The notes under the pieces were generated by a model. That model searched no databases, had not been told where the DNA came from, and saw nothing but the letters and a program-made list of their open reading frames with translations. Positions 22,956 to 30,489 of a stretch of 42,123 nt of DNA are shown in pieces. The position numbers were made by a program, and so were the translations under genes. Origin of the DNA: Streptomyces sp. NRRL F-6492 (lineage in GTDB: Bacteria; Actinomycetota; Actinomycetes; Streptomycetales; Streptomycetaceae); NCBI RefSeq assembly GCF_001280125.1, contig NZ_LGEG01000268.1, forward strand, positions 1 to 42,123, given 5' to 3'. Numbering within the stretch: position 1 is the first letter of the stretch; every line of letters starts with the position of its first letter.

Positions 22956-22999
22956 GAGGACACACGATAGCGCTACTACTCCTACCGCGATAGCGGTCA
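22943..22999. promoter_or_regulatory. overlapping divergent promoters of the MocR/EamA pair
   Basis: Plus strand: -10 TACGCT (22943-22948) ends 5 nt before the EamA ATG at 22954. Minus strand: -10 TATCGT (plus positions 22964-22969) ends 8 nt before the MocR ATG at 22955. Neither gene has a Shine-Dalgarno sequence at these starts, so both could be leaderless. Direct repeats CGATAGCG at 22965-22972 and 22988-22995 (23 bp apart) are candidate MocR sites, the first overlapping the MocR -10. The -35 elements are weak. Confidence 0.55.
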
Positions 23000-23985
23000 C
23001 CGCCCCGGAGACCCGCACCGCCGGAGCGTCCGCCCCCTCGCTCCCCGGCACCGCCGGAGCCACGGCCGTTCACCGGGCCCCGGGGGCCGCCGGAACCACG
23101 ACCGCCCGCCGGACCCCCGCGCCCGATCCCCGGGCCCGTGGCACCCTGCTCGCCGGGCTGGGCGTCGTCGCGTTCTCGCTCACCTTCCCGTCGACCGTCT
23201 GGGGCCTGGAGAGCTTCGGCCCCTGGTCGCTGGTGGCCGTGCGCTCCACCCTCGCCGCGCTCGTCGCCGGGGTCTTCCTGCTCGCCGGCCGGGTGCCGCT
23301 GCCGGACCGGCGGCACTGGGCGGGGCTCGCGGTGGTCGCGGGCGGGGTCGTCATCGGCTTCCCGCTCCTGACCAGCCTGGCGCTCCGGACGTCCACCACC
23401 TCCCACGCCGCCGTGGTGGTGGGCCTCCTGCCGCTCACCACGGCGGCCCTCGCCGCCCTGCGGACGGGCCGGCGCCCGTCCCGCACCTTCTGGACCGCGG
23501 CCGTCTCCGGCGCCGTGGTGGTGCTCGGCTTCACGGTCGTGGAGAGCGGCGGCGGGCTCTCCACCGGCGACCTGTACCTCTTCGGGGCGCTGCTCGTGTG
23601 CGCGGCCGGCTACACCGAGGGCGGGCGGCTCGCCGCGCTGATGCCGGGCTGGCAGGTCGTCGGCTGGGCGCTGATCCTCTGCCTGCCGCTGATGCTGGCC
23701 GGTTCGGCCGTCGCCCTGTCCCTGGAGCCGGTCCACCTGAACGTCCACGGCGTCGTCGGCCTGGTGTGGGTCGCCGCCGGTTCGACCTTCTTCGGCTTGT
23801 ACGTCTGGTACCGGGGCATGGCCGCGATCGGCATCCCGAAGGCCAGCCAGCTCCAGCTCGCCCAGCCGCTCCTCACCCTCGTCTGGTCGGTCACGCTCCT
23901 CGGCGAGACCCTGTCGCCGACCGCCCCCGTCGCGGCGGTCGCGGTCCTGGTCTGCATCGCGGTCACCCAGCGCTCGAAGTCGTGA
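22954..23985 (+). CDS. EamA/DMT-family transporter
   Basis: 343 aa. A polar, Thr/Ala-rich N-terminus of about 60 residues is followed by roughly ten TM helices in two EamA repeats: GTLLAGLGVVAFSLTFPSTVWGLESFGPWSLVAVRSTLAALVAG in the first and LYLFGALLVCAAGYTEGGRLAALMPGWQVVGWALI in the second. The ending is typical: SQLQLAQPLLTLVWSVTLLGE with LVCIAVTQRSKS. ATG 22954 overlaps the MocR start on the other strand. A later start would shorten the unusual N-terminus. It probably exports a metabolite under MocR control. The substrate is unknown. Confidence 0.88.
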   Translation: MRTHDSATTPTAIAVTAPETRTAGASAPSLPGTAGATAVHRAPGAAGTTTARRTPAPDPRARGTLLAGLGVVAFSLTFPSTVWGLESFGPWSLVAVRSTLAALVAGVFLLAGRVPLPDRRHWAGLAVVAGGVVIGFPLLTSLALRTSTTSHAAVVVGLLPLTTAALAALRTGRRPSRTFWTAAVSGAVVVLGFTVVESGGGLSTGDLYLFGALLVCAAGYTEGGRLAALMPGWQVVGWALILCLPLMLAGSAVALSLEPVHLNVHGVVGLVWVAAGSTFFGLYVWYRGMAAIGIPKASQLQLAQPLLTLVWSVTLLGETLSPTAPVAAVAVLVCIAVTQRSKS

Positions 23986-24107
23986 TCCGGCGGCCGGAGA
24001 AGGGCCCGGCGCGACGGACGGGGGTGACGGGGCCACAATGGCAAGCAGAGACCCGCAGGAGGCGCGCGCCGGCGCGGCGCGTGCCCGTTCGCGAGGAGGT
24101 CACCCCG

Positions 24108-24308
24108 ATGCAGGCGAGCGTGGGCGACACACTGCTGGTGCACGGACGGACCGTCGGCCACCACGACCGCATGGCCGAGGTCCTTCAGGTGCTGGGGGAG
24201 GACGGCACTCCCCCGTACCGCGTGAAGTTCGACGACGGACACGAGGCCCTGATGTCGCCGGGCCCCGACACCGTCGTGCGTCACCACCCGGAGGCGGAGG
24301 CCGGCTGA
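24108..24308 (+). CDS. DUF1918 small protein
   Basis: 66 aa from ATG 24108, with GAGGAGGT 7 nt upstream. The sequence MQASVGDTLLVHGRTVG, then AEVLQVLGEDGTPPYRVKFDDGHEALMSPGPDTVV, matches the DUF1918 SH3-like domain common in actinobacteria, with GTPPYRV.F.DGHE and PGPD as its hallmarks. Function is unknown. It follows the EamA gene by 122 bp and has its own good ribosome-binding site. Confidence 0.9.
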   Translation: MQASVGDTLLVHGRTVGHHDRMAEVLQVLGEDGTPPYRVKFDDGHEALMSPGPDTVVRHHPEAEAG

Positions 24309-24333
24309 GCCACCGCCGCCGACCGGGACGCCC

Positions 24334-25626
24334 CTATCCCGGCGGACGGACCCTGGTCGGGTAGTGATCGGCCACCACGGTGGCCATCGCCCCGATCCGG
24401 TCCCGCGCGACCTCCTTGGCCGAGAAGAAGCAGTGGCCGCCGACGCCCGGATACCCCTTGGCCAGCTCCAGGTGGCGGGAGAGCTCCTCCGGGTCCTGCC
24501 AGGCAGCGGGCTGGGCGGGGTCGCCCGCCTTGTGGAGCGCCTCGCCGACGTAGAGGCCGACGCCGGTGCCCCGTACCGTCTCGTCCCACCAGGGCAGCAG
24601 CTCGGCGTAGTCGGCCGCGGGCAGGCCGATGTTCCAGTACAGCTGCGGGACGATGTGGTCGAGCCAGCCCTCCCGCACCCACTTGCGGGTGTCGGCGTAC
24701 AGGTCGTCGTACGTCTGGACGCCCGCGGCGGTGTCCGAGCCCTCCGGGTCGGTGGCGGCGTTCCGCCAGACCCCGAAGGGGCTCACGCCGAAGGCCACGT
24801 CCGGCCTGGCCTCCTTGACGCGGACGGACATCTCGGAGACCAGCAGATCGGTGTTGTGCCGCCGCCAGGACGCCTTGTCGGGGAAGCCCCCGCCGTGGCG
24901 CGCGTACGTCCCGTCGTCGGCGAAGGCCTGCCCGGCGACCGGGTACGGATAGAAGTAGTCGTCCCAGTGCACGGCGTCGACGTCGTAGCGGCGCACCGCG
25001 TCCAGCATGGCGTCCTGGACGAAGCGCCGGACCTCGGGAAGCCCGGGGTCGTAGTACAGCTTCCCGCCGTAGGGCAGCACCCACTCCGGGTGCCGCCGCG
25101 CCGGGTGGGAGGCGACGAGCCGGGCCGGATCGGTGTGGTTCGCCACCCGGTACGGGTTGAACCAGGCGTGCAGCTGGAGGTCCCGCGCGTGGGCCTCGGC
25201 GACGGCCGTGCCCAGCGGGTCCCAGCCGGGGTCGCGGCCCTGGGCGCCGGTCAGGCACTCCGCCCACGGCTCGTACGGCGAGGGCCACAGGGCGTCGGCG
25301 GTCGGCCGGACCTGGAGGACCACGGCGTTGAGCCGCCGCCCGGCCGCCGTGTCGAGGTGGACGAGCAGCTCGGAGCGCTGCTGCGCGGCGGTCAGGCCGG
25401 GCCGGGAGGGCCAGTCGATGTTGTTGACCGTCGCCAGCCACACGCCGCGGAACTCCCGGCGGCGGTACGGCCTGCCCCGCGTCCGGCTCCTCACCTCGGG
25501 CGCCGCGCCCGCGCCCGTGACCCCGCGGTCCGCCCCCGCCGCCGCCGTCGTCCCTGTCGTTCCCGTCACGGCGAGCGCCGCCCCGGTGGTGCCGACCACG
25601 AACCCTCTTCTCCCGATAGGCCGCAT
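24334..25626 (-). CDS. Tat-exported glycosyl-hydrolase-like lipoprotein/secreted protein (GHL10, YngK-like)
   Basis: 430 aa. Tat signal: RRGFVVGTTGAALAVTGTTG at residues 6-25, with Ala-rich cleavage region following. The mature part starts REFRGVWLATVNNIDWPSRPGL, the hallmark of the glycosyl-hydrolase-like 10 (DUF187) family. It continues as a TIM barrel with NAVVLQVRPTADALW, LHAWFNPYRVAN, YDVDAVHWDDYFYPYP (likely catalytic acidic residues) and GVSPFGVWRN. The close is DHIVPQLYWNIGL and GVGGHCFFSAKEV. There is no lipobox Cys. It probably acts on cell-wall or extracellular glycans, but the substrate is not known. It is divergent from the dehydrogenase gene. Confidence 0.9.
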   Translation of the reverse strand: MRPIGRRGFVVGTTGAALAVTGTTGTTAAAGADRGVTGAGAAPEVRSRTRGRPYRRREFRGVWLATVNNIDWPSRPGLTAAQQRSELLVHLDTAAGRRLNAVVLQVRPTADALWPSPYEPWAECLTGAQGRDPGWDPLGTAVAEAHARDLQLHAWFNPYRVANHTDPARLVASHPARRHPEWVLPYGGKLYYDPGLPEVRRFVQDAMLDAVRRYDVDAVHWDDYFYPYPVAGQAFADDGTYARHGGGFPDKASWRRHNTDLLVSEMSVRVKEARPDVAFGVSPFGVWRNAATDPEGSDTAAGVQTYDDLYADTRKWVREGWLDHIVPQLYWNIGLPAADYAELLPWWDETVRGTGVGLYVGEALHKAGDPAQPAAWQDPEELSRHLELAKGYPGVGGHCFFSAKEVARDRIGAMATVVADHYPTRVRPPG

Positions 25627-25796
25627 TTGCGCTCCTCCTCTGTCGGATACGTCACACTCACCGGGAGAGCATGCCCACGCCCCGGGCGATCGATCATCGG
25701 TTAATGAGCGGTAACGTCGTGGGATCGAGGCGGACGCACGGAATCACACGGACCCGCCCCCGGCAGAAGAGCGAAAGGCACGAGGTGACGGACTCC

Positions 25797-26657
25797 ATGG
25801 CCGACATTGAGCGCGTCGGAGTGGTGGGCTGCGGCCAGATGGGCGCGGGCATCGCGGAGGTGTGTGCCCGGAGCGGCCTTGAGGTGAAGGTCGCCGAGAC
25901 CACCGGCGAGGCGCTGGAGATCGGCCGCACGCGGCTCTACAACTCGCTGGCGAAGGCCGCCGAACGCGGCAAGATCAGCGAGGAGGAGCGGGACGCGACG
26001 CTCGCGCGCCTCAGCTTCACCACCGACCTGGGCGAGTTCGCCGACCGCGACCTCGTCATCGAGGCCGTGGTGGAGAACGAGCAGGTCAAGACCGAGATCT
26101 TCCAGGTCCTCGACCAGGTGATGACCCGGCCGGACGCCATCCTGGCCTCGAACACCTCCTCCATCCCGCTGGTGAAGCTGGCCGTGGCGACCTCCCGCCC
26201 CGACCAGGTCATCGGCATCCACTTCTTCAACCCGGCCCCGGTGCAGAAGCTCGTCGAGCTGATCCCGGCCCTCACCACCTCCGAGGGCACGATCAGCCGG
26301 GCCCAGGCCTTCGCCGAGAAGACGCTCGGCAAGCACGCGATCCGCGCCCAGGACCGCTCCGGCTTCGTGGTGAACGCGCTGCTCGTGCCGTACCTGCTCT
26401 CCGCGATCCGGATGTTCGAGTCGGGCATCGCGAGCCGCGAGGACATCGACAACGGCATGGAGTTCGGCTGCGCCCACCCGATGGGCCCGCTGAAGCTGTC
26501 CGACCTGATCGGCCTGGACACGATCGCCTCGATCGCCGACTCGATGTACTCGGAGTTCAAGGAGCCGCTGTACGCCGCTCCCCCGCTGCTCCAGCGCATG
26601 GTGGACGCGGGCCGGCTCGGCCGGAAGTCGGGCTGGGGCTTCTACCCGTACTCCTGA
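25797..26657 (+). CDS. 3-hydroxybutyryl-CoA dehydrogenase
   Basis: NAD(P)-dependent oxidoreduction between acetoacetyl-CoA and 3-hydroxybutyryl-CoA, in fatty-acid/butyrate or PHB metabolism. 286 aa from ATG 25797 (MADIERVGVVGCGQMG). GTG 25785 is an in-frame alternative with GAAAGG about 6 nt upstream. The Rossmann motif is GVVGCGQMGAGIAEV. The catalytic His-Glu pair lies in VIGIHFFNPAP and in KLVELIPAL, and the SGFVVNALLVPYL and GCAHPMGPLKLSDLIGLD motifs complete the C-terminal domain. In Streptomyces such enzymes also feed the ethylmalonyl-CoA pathway. A terminator follows 59 bp after the stop. Confidence 0.93.
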   Translation: MADIERVGVVGCGQMGAGIAEVCARSGLEVKVAETTGEALEIGRTRLYNSLAKAAERGKISEEERDATLARLSFTTDLGEFADRDLVIEAVVENEQVKTEIFQVLDQVMTRPDAILASNTSSIPLVKLAVATSRPDQVIGIHFFNPAPVQKLVELIPALTTSEGTISRAQAFAEKTLGKHAIRAQDRSGFVVNALLVPYLLSAIRMFESGIASREDIDNGMEFGCAHPMGPLKLSDLIGLDTIASIADSMYSEFKEPLYAAPPLLQRMVDAGRLGRKSGWGFYPYS

Positions 26658-26716
26658 CGCTCCCCCTCGCTCCCGGCGCCCGGCCGCCGGGACCTCACGA
26701 CCACTCTCCGCACCAC

Positions 26717-26756
26717 CCGGACGGCCCGTACTCCCGCACAGGTACGGGCCGTCCGG
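26717..26756. terminator. bidirectional terminator between dehydrogenase and NUDIX gene
   Basis: A perfect 15-bp stem (CCGGACGGCCCGTAC and its complement) with a 10-nt loop, followed by CCTTT on the plus strand. It lies between two converging genes. Confidence 0.88.
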
Positions 26757-26773
26757 CCTTTCCCGGGCCCGGC

Positions 26774-27304
26774 TCAGCCGAGGCGCAGATGGTGGAGCAT
26801 CAGCAGTCCGGCGGCCATGTTGGCGGCCGGGACCTCGCCCCGGGCGATCATGTCGGGGATCTGCTTCAGCGGGATCCAGGCCCGCCGCGAGGACTCGAAA
26901 GCGTCCTCGGGCGGCCCGGTGTACGTGGCCCGCTCCGCCCAGTAGAGGTGGTGGCGGGCGTCGGTGAGGCCGTTGGAGGGCTCGACGGTGAGGAGGTGGC
27001 GCAGCGGCCCCGGCCGCCAGCCGGTCTCCTCCTCCATCTCGCGGGCGGCGGCGGACTCGACGTCCTCGCCGTCCTCGACCACGCCGGCGGCCAGTTCCCA
27101 GCCCCAGCTGTCGGTGATGAAGCGGTGGCGCCAGAGCATCAGGACTTCGTCGGCCTCGTTGACGGCGGTCGCGACGGCGACCGGACGGAGCCGGATCAGG
27201 TAGTGGTCCAGGTGGCGGCCGTCCGGGAGTTCGACGTCCGCGAGGTTCACCCGGAACCAACGGTTCTCATAGACAGAGCGTTCGCTCAGTTTCGTCCACT
27301 GCAC
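26774..27304 (-). CDS. NUDIX hydrolase, ADP-ribose pyrophosphatase-like
   Basis: 176 aa from GTG 27304, with AAGGTGG about 6 nt upstream. The complete NUDIX box G-x5-E-x7-REUxEExGU is present at residues 74-96 (AGVVEDGEDVESAAAREMEE then ETGW). The N-terminal strand set ENRWFRVNLADVELPDG with HYLIRLRPVAVATAV resembles ADP-ribose or nucleoside-diphosphate-sugar pyrophosphatases, but no specificity motif is conclusive. It is presumably a cytoplasmic house-cleaning enzyme. Confidence 0.9.
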   Translation of the reverse strand: MQWTKLSERSVYENRWFRVNLADVELPDGRHLDHYLIRLRPVAVATAVNEADEVLMLWRHRFITDSWGWELAAGVVEDGEDVESAAAREMEEETGWRPGPLRHLLTVEPSNGLTDARHHLYWAERATYTGPPEDAFESSRRAWIPLKQIPDMIARGEVPAANMAAGLLMLHHLRLG

Positions 27305-27436
27305 GTTCTTGCCACCTTCCGACTGGTCGGAGCCTTTTCGGTGGCAATATCGCAGCACTTGACGGAGCGAAGGGGATCAGAAGAGACCGGAGGAGACTGG
27401 AAAGGATCGGCACGGGTTGGAAAAGGCCAGAAAGGG

Positions 27437-28777
27437 TCAGAGGGGGACCCGCAGCGTCCCGTCGATGAGGGCCGCCGCCTCCCGGGCGTCCCGCGCGCCG
27501 CTCGCCAGGAGGCGCTCCCGCGCCTCCCGCAGCCGGTCCCGCAGCCGCCGCGACTCCATCCCGCGCGCCAGCTCCGTCATCTCCACGGCCGTGTGCGCCG
27601 CTCCGTCGGCCTCCCCCCGCCGCAGCTGCACCTGGCACAGCATGGCGAGCCGGTGCACCCGCCCCCGGTCGTGCGAGGGCGCCCCGACCGCCGCCGTGGC
27701 GTGCTCGTGGGCCGCCGGGAGATCGCCCAGGCCGAGCAGGGCCTCCGCGATCTGCACGTTGACGAGCCCCGGCTGCACATAGCCCGTCTCGGCCGGCTCC
27801 TCGCCCGGACTGATCCGCTCCGCCGCCGCCTCGGCCCGCCGGATGCAGGAGAGGGCGGCCGTGCCGTCGCCCAGGTGCGCGTACGCCTTCGCCTGCATCG
27901 CCGTCAGGTCGGCGGCGAGCGCCGGGGTGATCCCCGGCCCCGCCGCCCGCAGCGCCGCCTCCGCGAACGCCACCGCCTGCCGGTGCTCCCCCGTGAACAG
28001 CGACTGGTTGACGAGGAGCGCGATCACGTACGCGCCGAGCCCCCGGTCCCCGCTCGCCTTCGCGAGCCGCAGCGCCTGGTGGAAGTAGCGCTGGGCCAGG
28101 CCGTGCGCGTCGGCGTCGTAGGCGCAGATCCCGGCCACCGCCACCAGACCGCCGGCGGCGCGGTGCAGCCGCCGCCCGAGGACGTCGCCGTACGTGCCCC
28201 GGAGCAGCGGCGCCGTCTCGGCGGTGAGGAAGCCGACGACCCGGGCCCGGGTCGCGACGCCCCCCGCCTTGCGGTACATCTGCTCGTAGTGGGACCGGGC
28301 GGCGACCAGGACGGCGATGTCGGCCGCCGAGACCGCGGTCCGGCCGGTGCGGGAGACGTCCGTGTCCTCCGGCGGGTTCTCCCACTCCCACACGGGCATC
28401 ACCGCGGGGGTGCCGGTCAGGGCGGGCGCGGCGACGATGTGCGGCCGCTGCTGCTCGTCGGAGCGCCAGAGGGCGGCCGCCCGCTCCACGAAGCCGGAGA
28501 GCGGCGAACCGGCCGCCGGGACCGGGCCGCCCGGGACCCCGAGGCCGATGTCGTCCAGGGTCACCTGCCGGTCCAGCCGGGCGGCGAGCACCTCGCAGAT
28601 CAGGTCGGGCACCTGGCCGCGCGGCCGCTGGCCCTTCAACCAGCGGGCCACGGCGGTGTGTTCGTAGCGCAGGGCGAGTCCCCTGGCCCGGCCGGCCCGG
28701 TTCACCCGGGTGGCGAGGCCGGCGTGCGAGACGCCCGCTTCGTCGAGCAGGGCGTCGAGCAAGGTGTTGGGCTGCAT
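27437..28777 (-). CDS. NsdA-like TPR regulator with N-terminal HTH-like region
   Basis: 446 aa from ATG 28777 (MQPNTLLDALLDEAGVSHAGLA), with GGAGCGG 6 nt upstream. The first 80 residues, including RYEHTAVARWLKGQRPRGQVPDLICEVLAARLDRQVTLDDIGLG, are typical of a large actinomycete family of developmental regulators such as NsdA of S. coelicolor. Residues about 200-430 form TPR-like helix pairs (HRAAGGLVAVAGICAYDADAHGLAQRYFHQALRLA; AEALLGLGDLPAAHEHATAAVG). NsdA restrains antibiotic production and sporulation; a similar role here is inference, as many paralogues exist. An 11-bp inverted repeat lies about 50-85 bp upstream. Confidence 0.85.
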   Translation of the reverse strand: MQPNTLLDALLDEAGVSHAGLATRVNRAGRARGLALRYEHTAVARWLKGQRPRGQVPDLICEVLAARLDRQVTLDDIGLGVPGGPVPAAGSPLSGFVERAAALWRSDEQQRPHIVAAPALTGTPAVMPVWEWENPPEDTDVSRTGRTAVSAADIAVLVAARSHYEQMYRKAGGVATRARVVGFLTAETAPLLRGTYGDVLGRRLHRAAGGLVAVAGICAYDADAHGLAQRYFHQALRLAKASGDRGLGAYVIALLVNQSLFTGEHRQAVAFAEAALRAAGPGITPALAADLTAMQAKAYAHLGDGTAALSCIRRAEAAAERISPGEEPAETGYVQPGLVNVQIAEALLGLGDLPAAHEHATAAVGAPSHDRGRVHRLAMLCQVQLRRGEADGAAHTAVEMTELARGMESRRLRDRLREARERLLASGARDAREAAALIDGTLRVPL

Positions 28778-29135
28778 GGCCGCTCCGGTCCGCTCGGTGA
28801 ACTCAGCGTAGCGGTGGCCGATTTCGTACGGGGCGAAGTGGCGCGGAGTGGCCCCGTACGAGGGGAATCCCGTGCACGGGGTGTACGCGCGGGGGGCCGC
28901 GCGAGTCCTCCGCGGGGATTTCGCACGGGGTGTGAACGAAGCACCCGTTCTTCCGGCCCGCGCGCGCTGCCGCGCCCGGCCCGCCCCCGGTTGACTGTGC
29001 TTCTCGCCGCAAGGCGACGACCGGGCCGCCGGCTCCCCCTCGTACAGTGCGGCCGCCCGGTCCGCGTCGCCCGCCCCGCTGATCTGCCCGACACTCCGTG
29101 GCGGGGCGGGCGGCGCCGGTACCGTCCCCCTCCTC
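28778..29135. other. 358-bp intergenic region with inverted repeats
   Basis: No gene is supported here. It holds a perfect 11-bp inverted repeat TCGTACGGGGC ... GCCCCGTACGA (28824-28834 and 28851-28861, 16-nt spacer), a 12-bp palindrome CCCGTGCACGGG (28869-28880), and an isolated TTGACT (28991-28996) without a matching -10. The repeats lie just upstream of the NsdA-like gene and could be operators. Confidence 0.6.
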
Positions 29136-30203
29136 TCAACAGTGGGAGGAGGGGGCGGGCCGGGGACGGCGCAGCCCGGGTTCGGCGGGCTGCGCCGGCA
29201 CCCTGGCACGGTCGTTCCGTACGACGAGGAGCGCGACGTCGTCGGCGGGCCGACCGCCCGTGTGGCGCAGCAGCTCCGCGTGGACCCGGCGGACGAGGGC
29301 CGCGGGCGCCTCGCCGGGCGGCCCGGTCAGGGCGGCGTCGAACGCGAAGAACCGGCCCCGGTGGTCCCGGGCCTCCTCCGCGCCGTCGGTGTGCAGGACG
29401 AGGGTCTCGCCGGGCAGCAGCCGGGCCGCGGTGTGCGGCGCGAGGCCGGCGGGCAGCGGCAGCACCCCGAGCGGGGGCAGCGGGTCCCCCACGGGAAGGC
29501 GCTCCGCCTTCCGGCCGAGGCGGTACGGGCCGGGGTGACCGCAGTTGAACACGGCGAGCCGCCCGTCGGGCGCGACCTCCAGGAGCAGCAGGGTCACGAA
29601 CTCCTCCGCCGCCGGGTGTTCGGGGTCCGACCCGGCCCGCGCCGGGTGCTCGTCCCGGGCCCGCTCCCTCAGGTGCCGCTCCAGGGCCCGCTCCAACCGC
29701 CTCAGCACCCCGGCGAGTTCGGGCTCGTCGTGGGCGGCCTCGCGGAAGCTGCCGAGCACCGCCACCACCGCGCCGAGCGCGGCGAGCCCGTGGCCCCGGA
29801 CGTCCCCGACGACGATCCGCACCCCGTAGGGGGTGGCCACCGCCTCGTACAGGTCCCCGCCGACGGACGCGCCCCGGGAGGCGGAGAGCTGGCCGGCGGC
29901 CAGGGTCAGCCCTTCGAGGCGGCCCGGCGGCGGCCGCAGCAGCACCCGCTGGGTGGCGGCCGCGACGGCCCGCGCCCGGGCCAGCTCGCGTACGAGCCCG
30001 CGCCGGACGCCGAGGACGAGACCGATGCCGACGGAGAGGAAGACGGCGCTGGTGGCGATCCGTATCGGCAGCCCCGGCTCCCTGGCCGGCGGACAGGCGA
30101 ACCTCCACGCCACGGCCACCGCGCCCCAGGCGGCGGGAAGAGCGAGCGGGGCCAGCCGGCGGAGCCGGGAGCCATCGGAGTCCAACGACCTCGTACGGAT
30201 CAT
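29136..30203 (-). CDS. membrane-anchored PP2C/SpoIIE-type serine phosphatase
   Basis: 355 aa from ATG 30203 with GGAAGGG upstream. Two TM helices come first (APLALPAAWGAVAVAWRFA and RIATSAVFLSVGIGLVLGV), then a short linker helix and the phosphatase domain: QRVLLRPPPGRLEGLTLAAGQ, GGDLYEA, the metal-binding RIVVGDVRGHGLAA, FVTLLLLEV, LVLHTDGAEEARD, and the final ADDVALLVVRND. The domain order matches Streptomyces SpoIIE-like phosphatases that act on anti-anti-sigma factors. No anti-sigma or STAS gene is adjacent, so the target is unknown. It lies downstream of pheT on the same strand but beyond the pheT terminator. Confidence 0.9.
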   Translation of the reverse strand: MIRTRSLDSDGSRLRRLAPLALPAAWGAVAVAWRFACPPAREPGLPIRIATSAVFLSVGIGLVLGVRRGLVRELARARAVAAATQRVLLRPPPGRLEGLTLAAGQLSASRGASVGGDLYEAVATPYGVRIVVGDVRGHGLAALGAVVAVLGSFREAAHDEPELAGVLRRLERALERHLRERARDEHPARAGSDPEHPAAEEFVTLLLLEVAPDGRLAVFNCGHPGPYRLGRKAERLPVGDPLPPLGVLPLPAGLAPHTAARLLPGETLVLHTDGAEEARDHRGRFFAFDAALTGPPGEAPAALVRRVHAELLRHTGGRPADDVALLVVRNDRARVPAQPAEPGLRRPRPAPSSHC

Positions 30204-30434
30204 GCACGGCCCTTCCCGAGCCCCGACAGCACCCGAAGGCACCGCGGCACGCAGGTCCGCCCCTGCGGCCGCGTCGATTGTCCCGACCGCGCGCACCCCC
30301 GCGGAACACCCCCGGACGATCTCACCCGAAGGAGTGAGCACCCTCGGCGCGCCGCCCTTCGCCGGGGCCACGCCGTCGGCACGGACGCGCGAGCCTCGTG
30401 AAGGTGTGCGTGTCGCGGGCCTTCGAGAAACGGC

Positions 30435-30473
30435 GGAGGGCCGCCCCGGGAAGAACTCCCGGGGCGGCCCTCC
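30435..30473 (-). terminator. pheST terminator
   Basis: A perfect 16-bp stem (GGAGGGCCGCCCCGGG and its complement) with the 7-nt loop AAGAACT lies 17 bp after the pheT stop. Confidence 0.92.
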
Positions 30474-30489
30474 TGGTGCCGCTGCGAGG

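Noticed and set aside
22954..22956. MocR/EamA start overlap as an annotation error only
   Set aside because: Not adopted as the sole explanation because -10-like boxes stand at the correct distance from both ATGs; kept as a finding with this caveat.
27350..27445. Purine-rich, lower-GC stretch upstream of the NUDIX gene
   Set aside because: Conspicuous composition (GGA/GAA-rich plus strand), but no repeat, hairpin or coding pattern; probably ordinary promoter/3' flank.
28991..28996. TTGACT as a plus-strand promoter
   Set aside because: No -10 within 16-19 bp and no plus-strand gene downstream.
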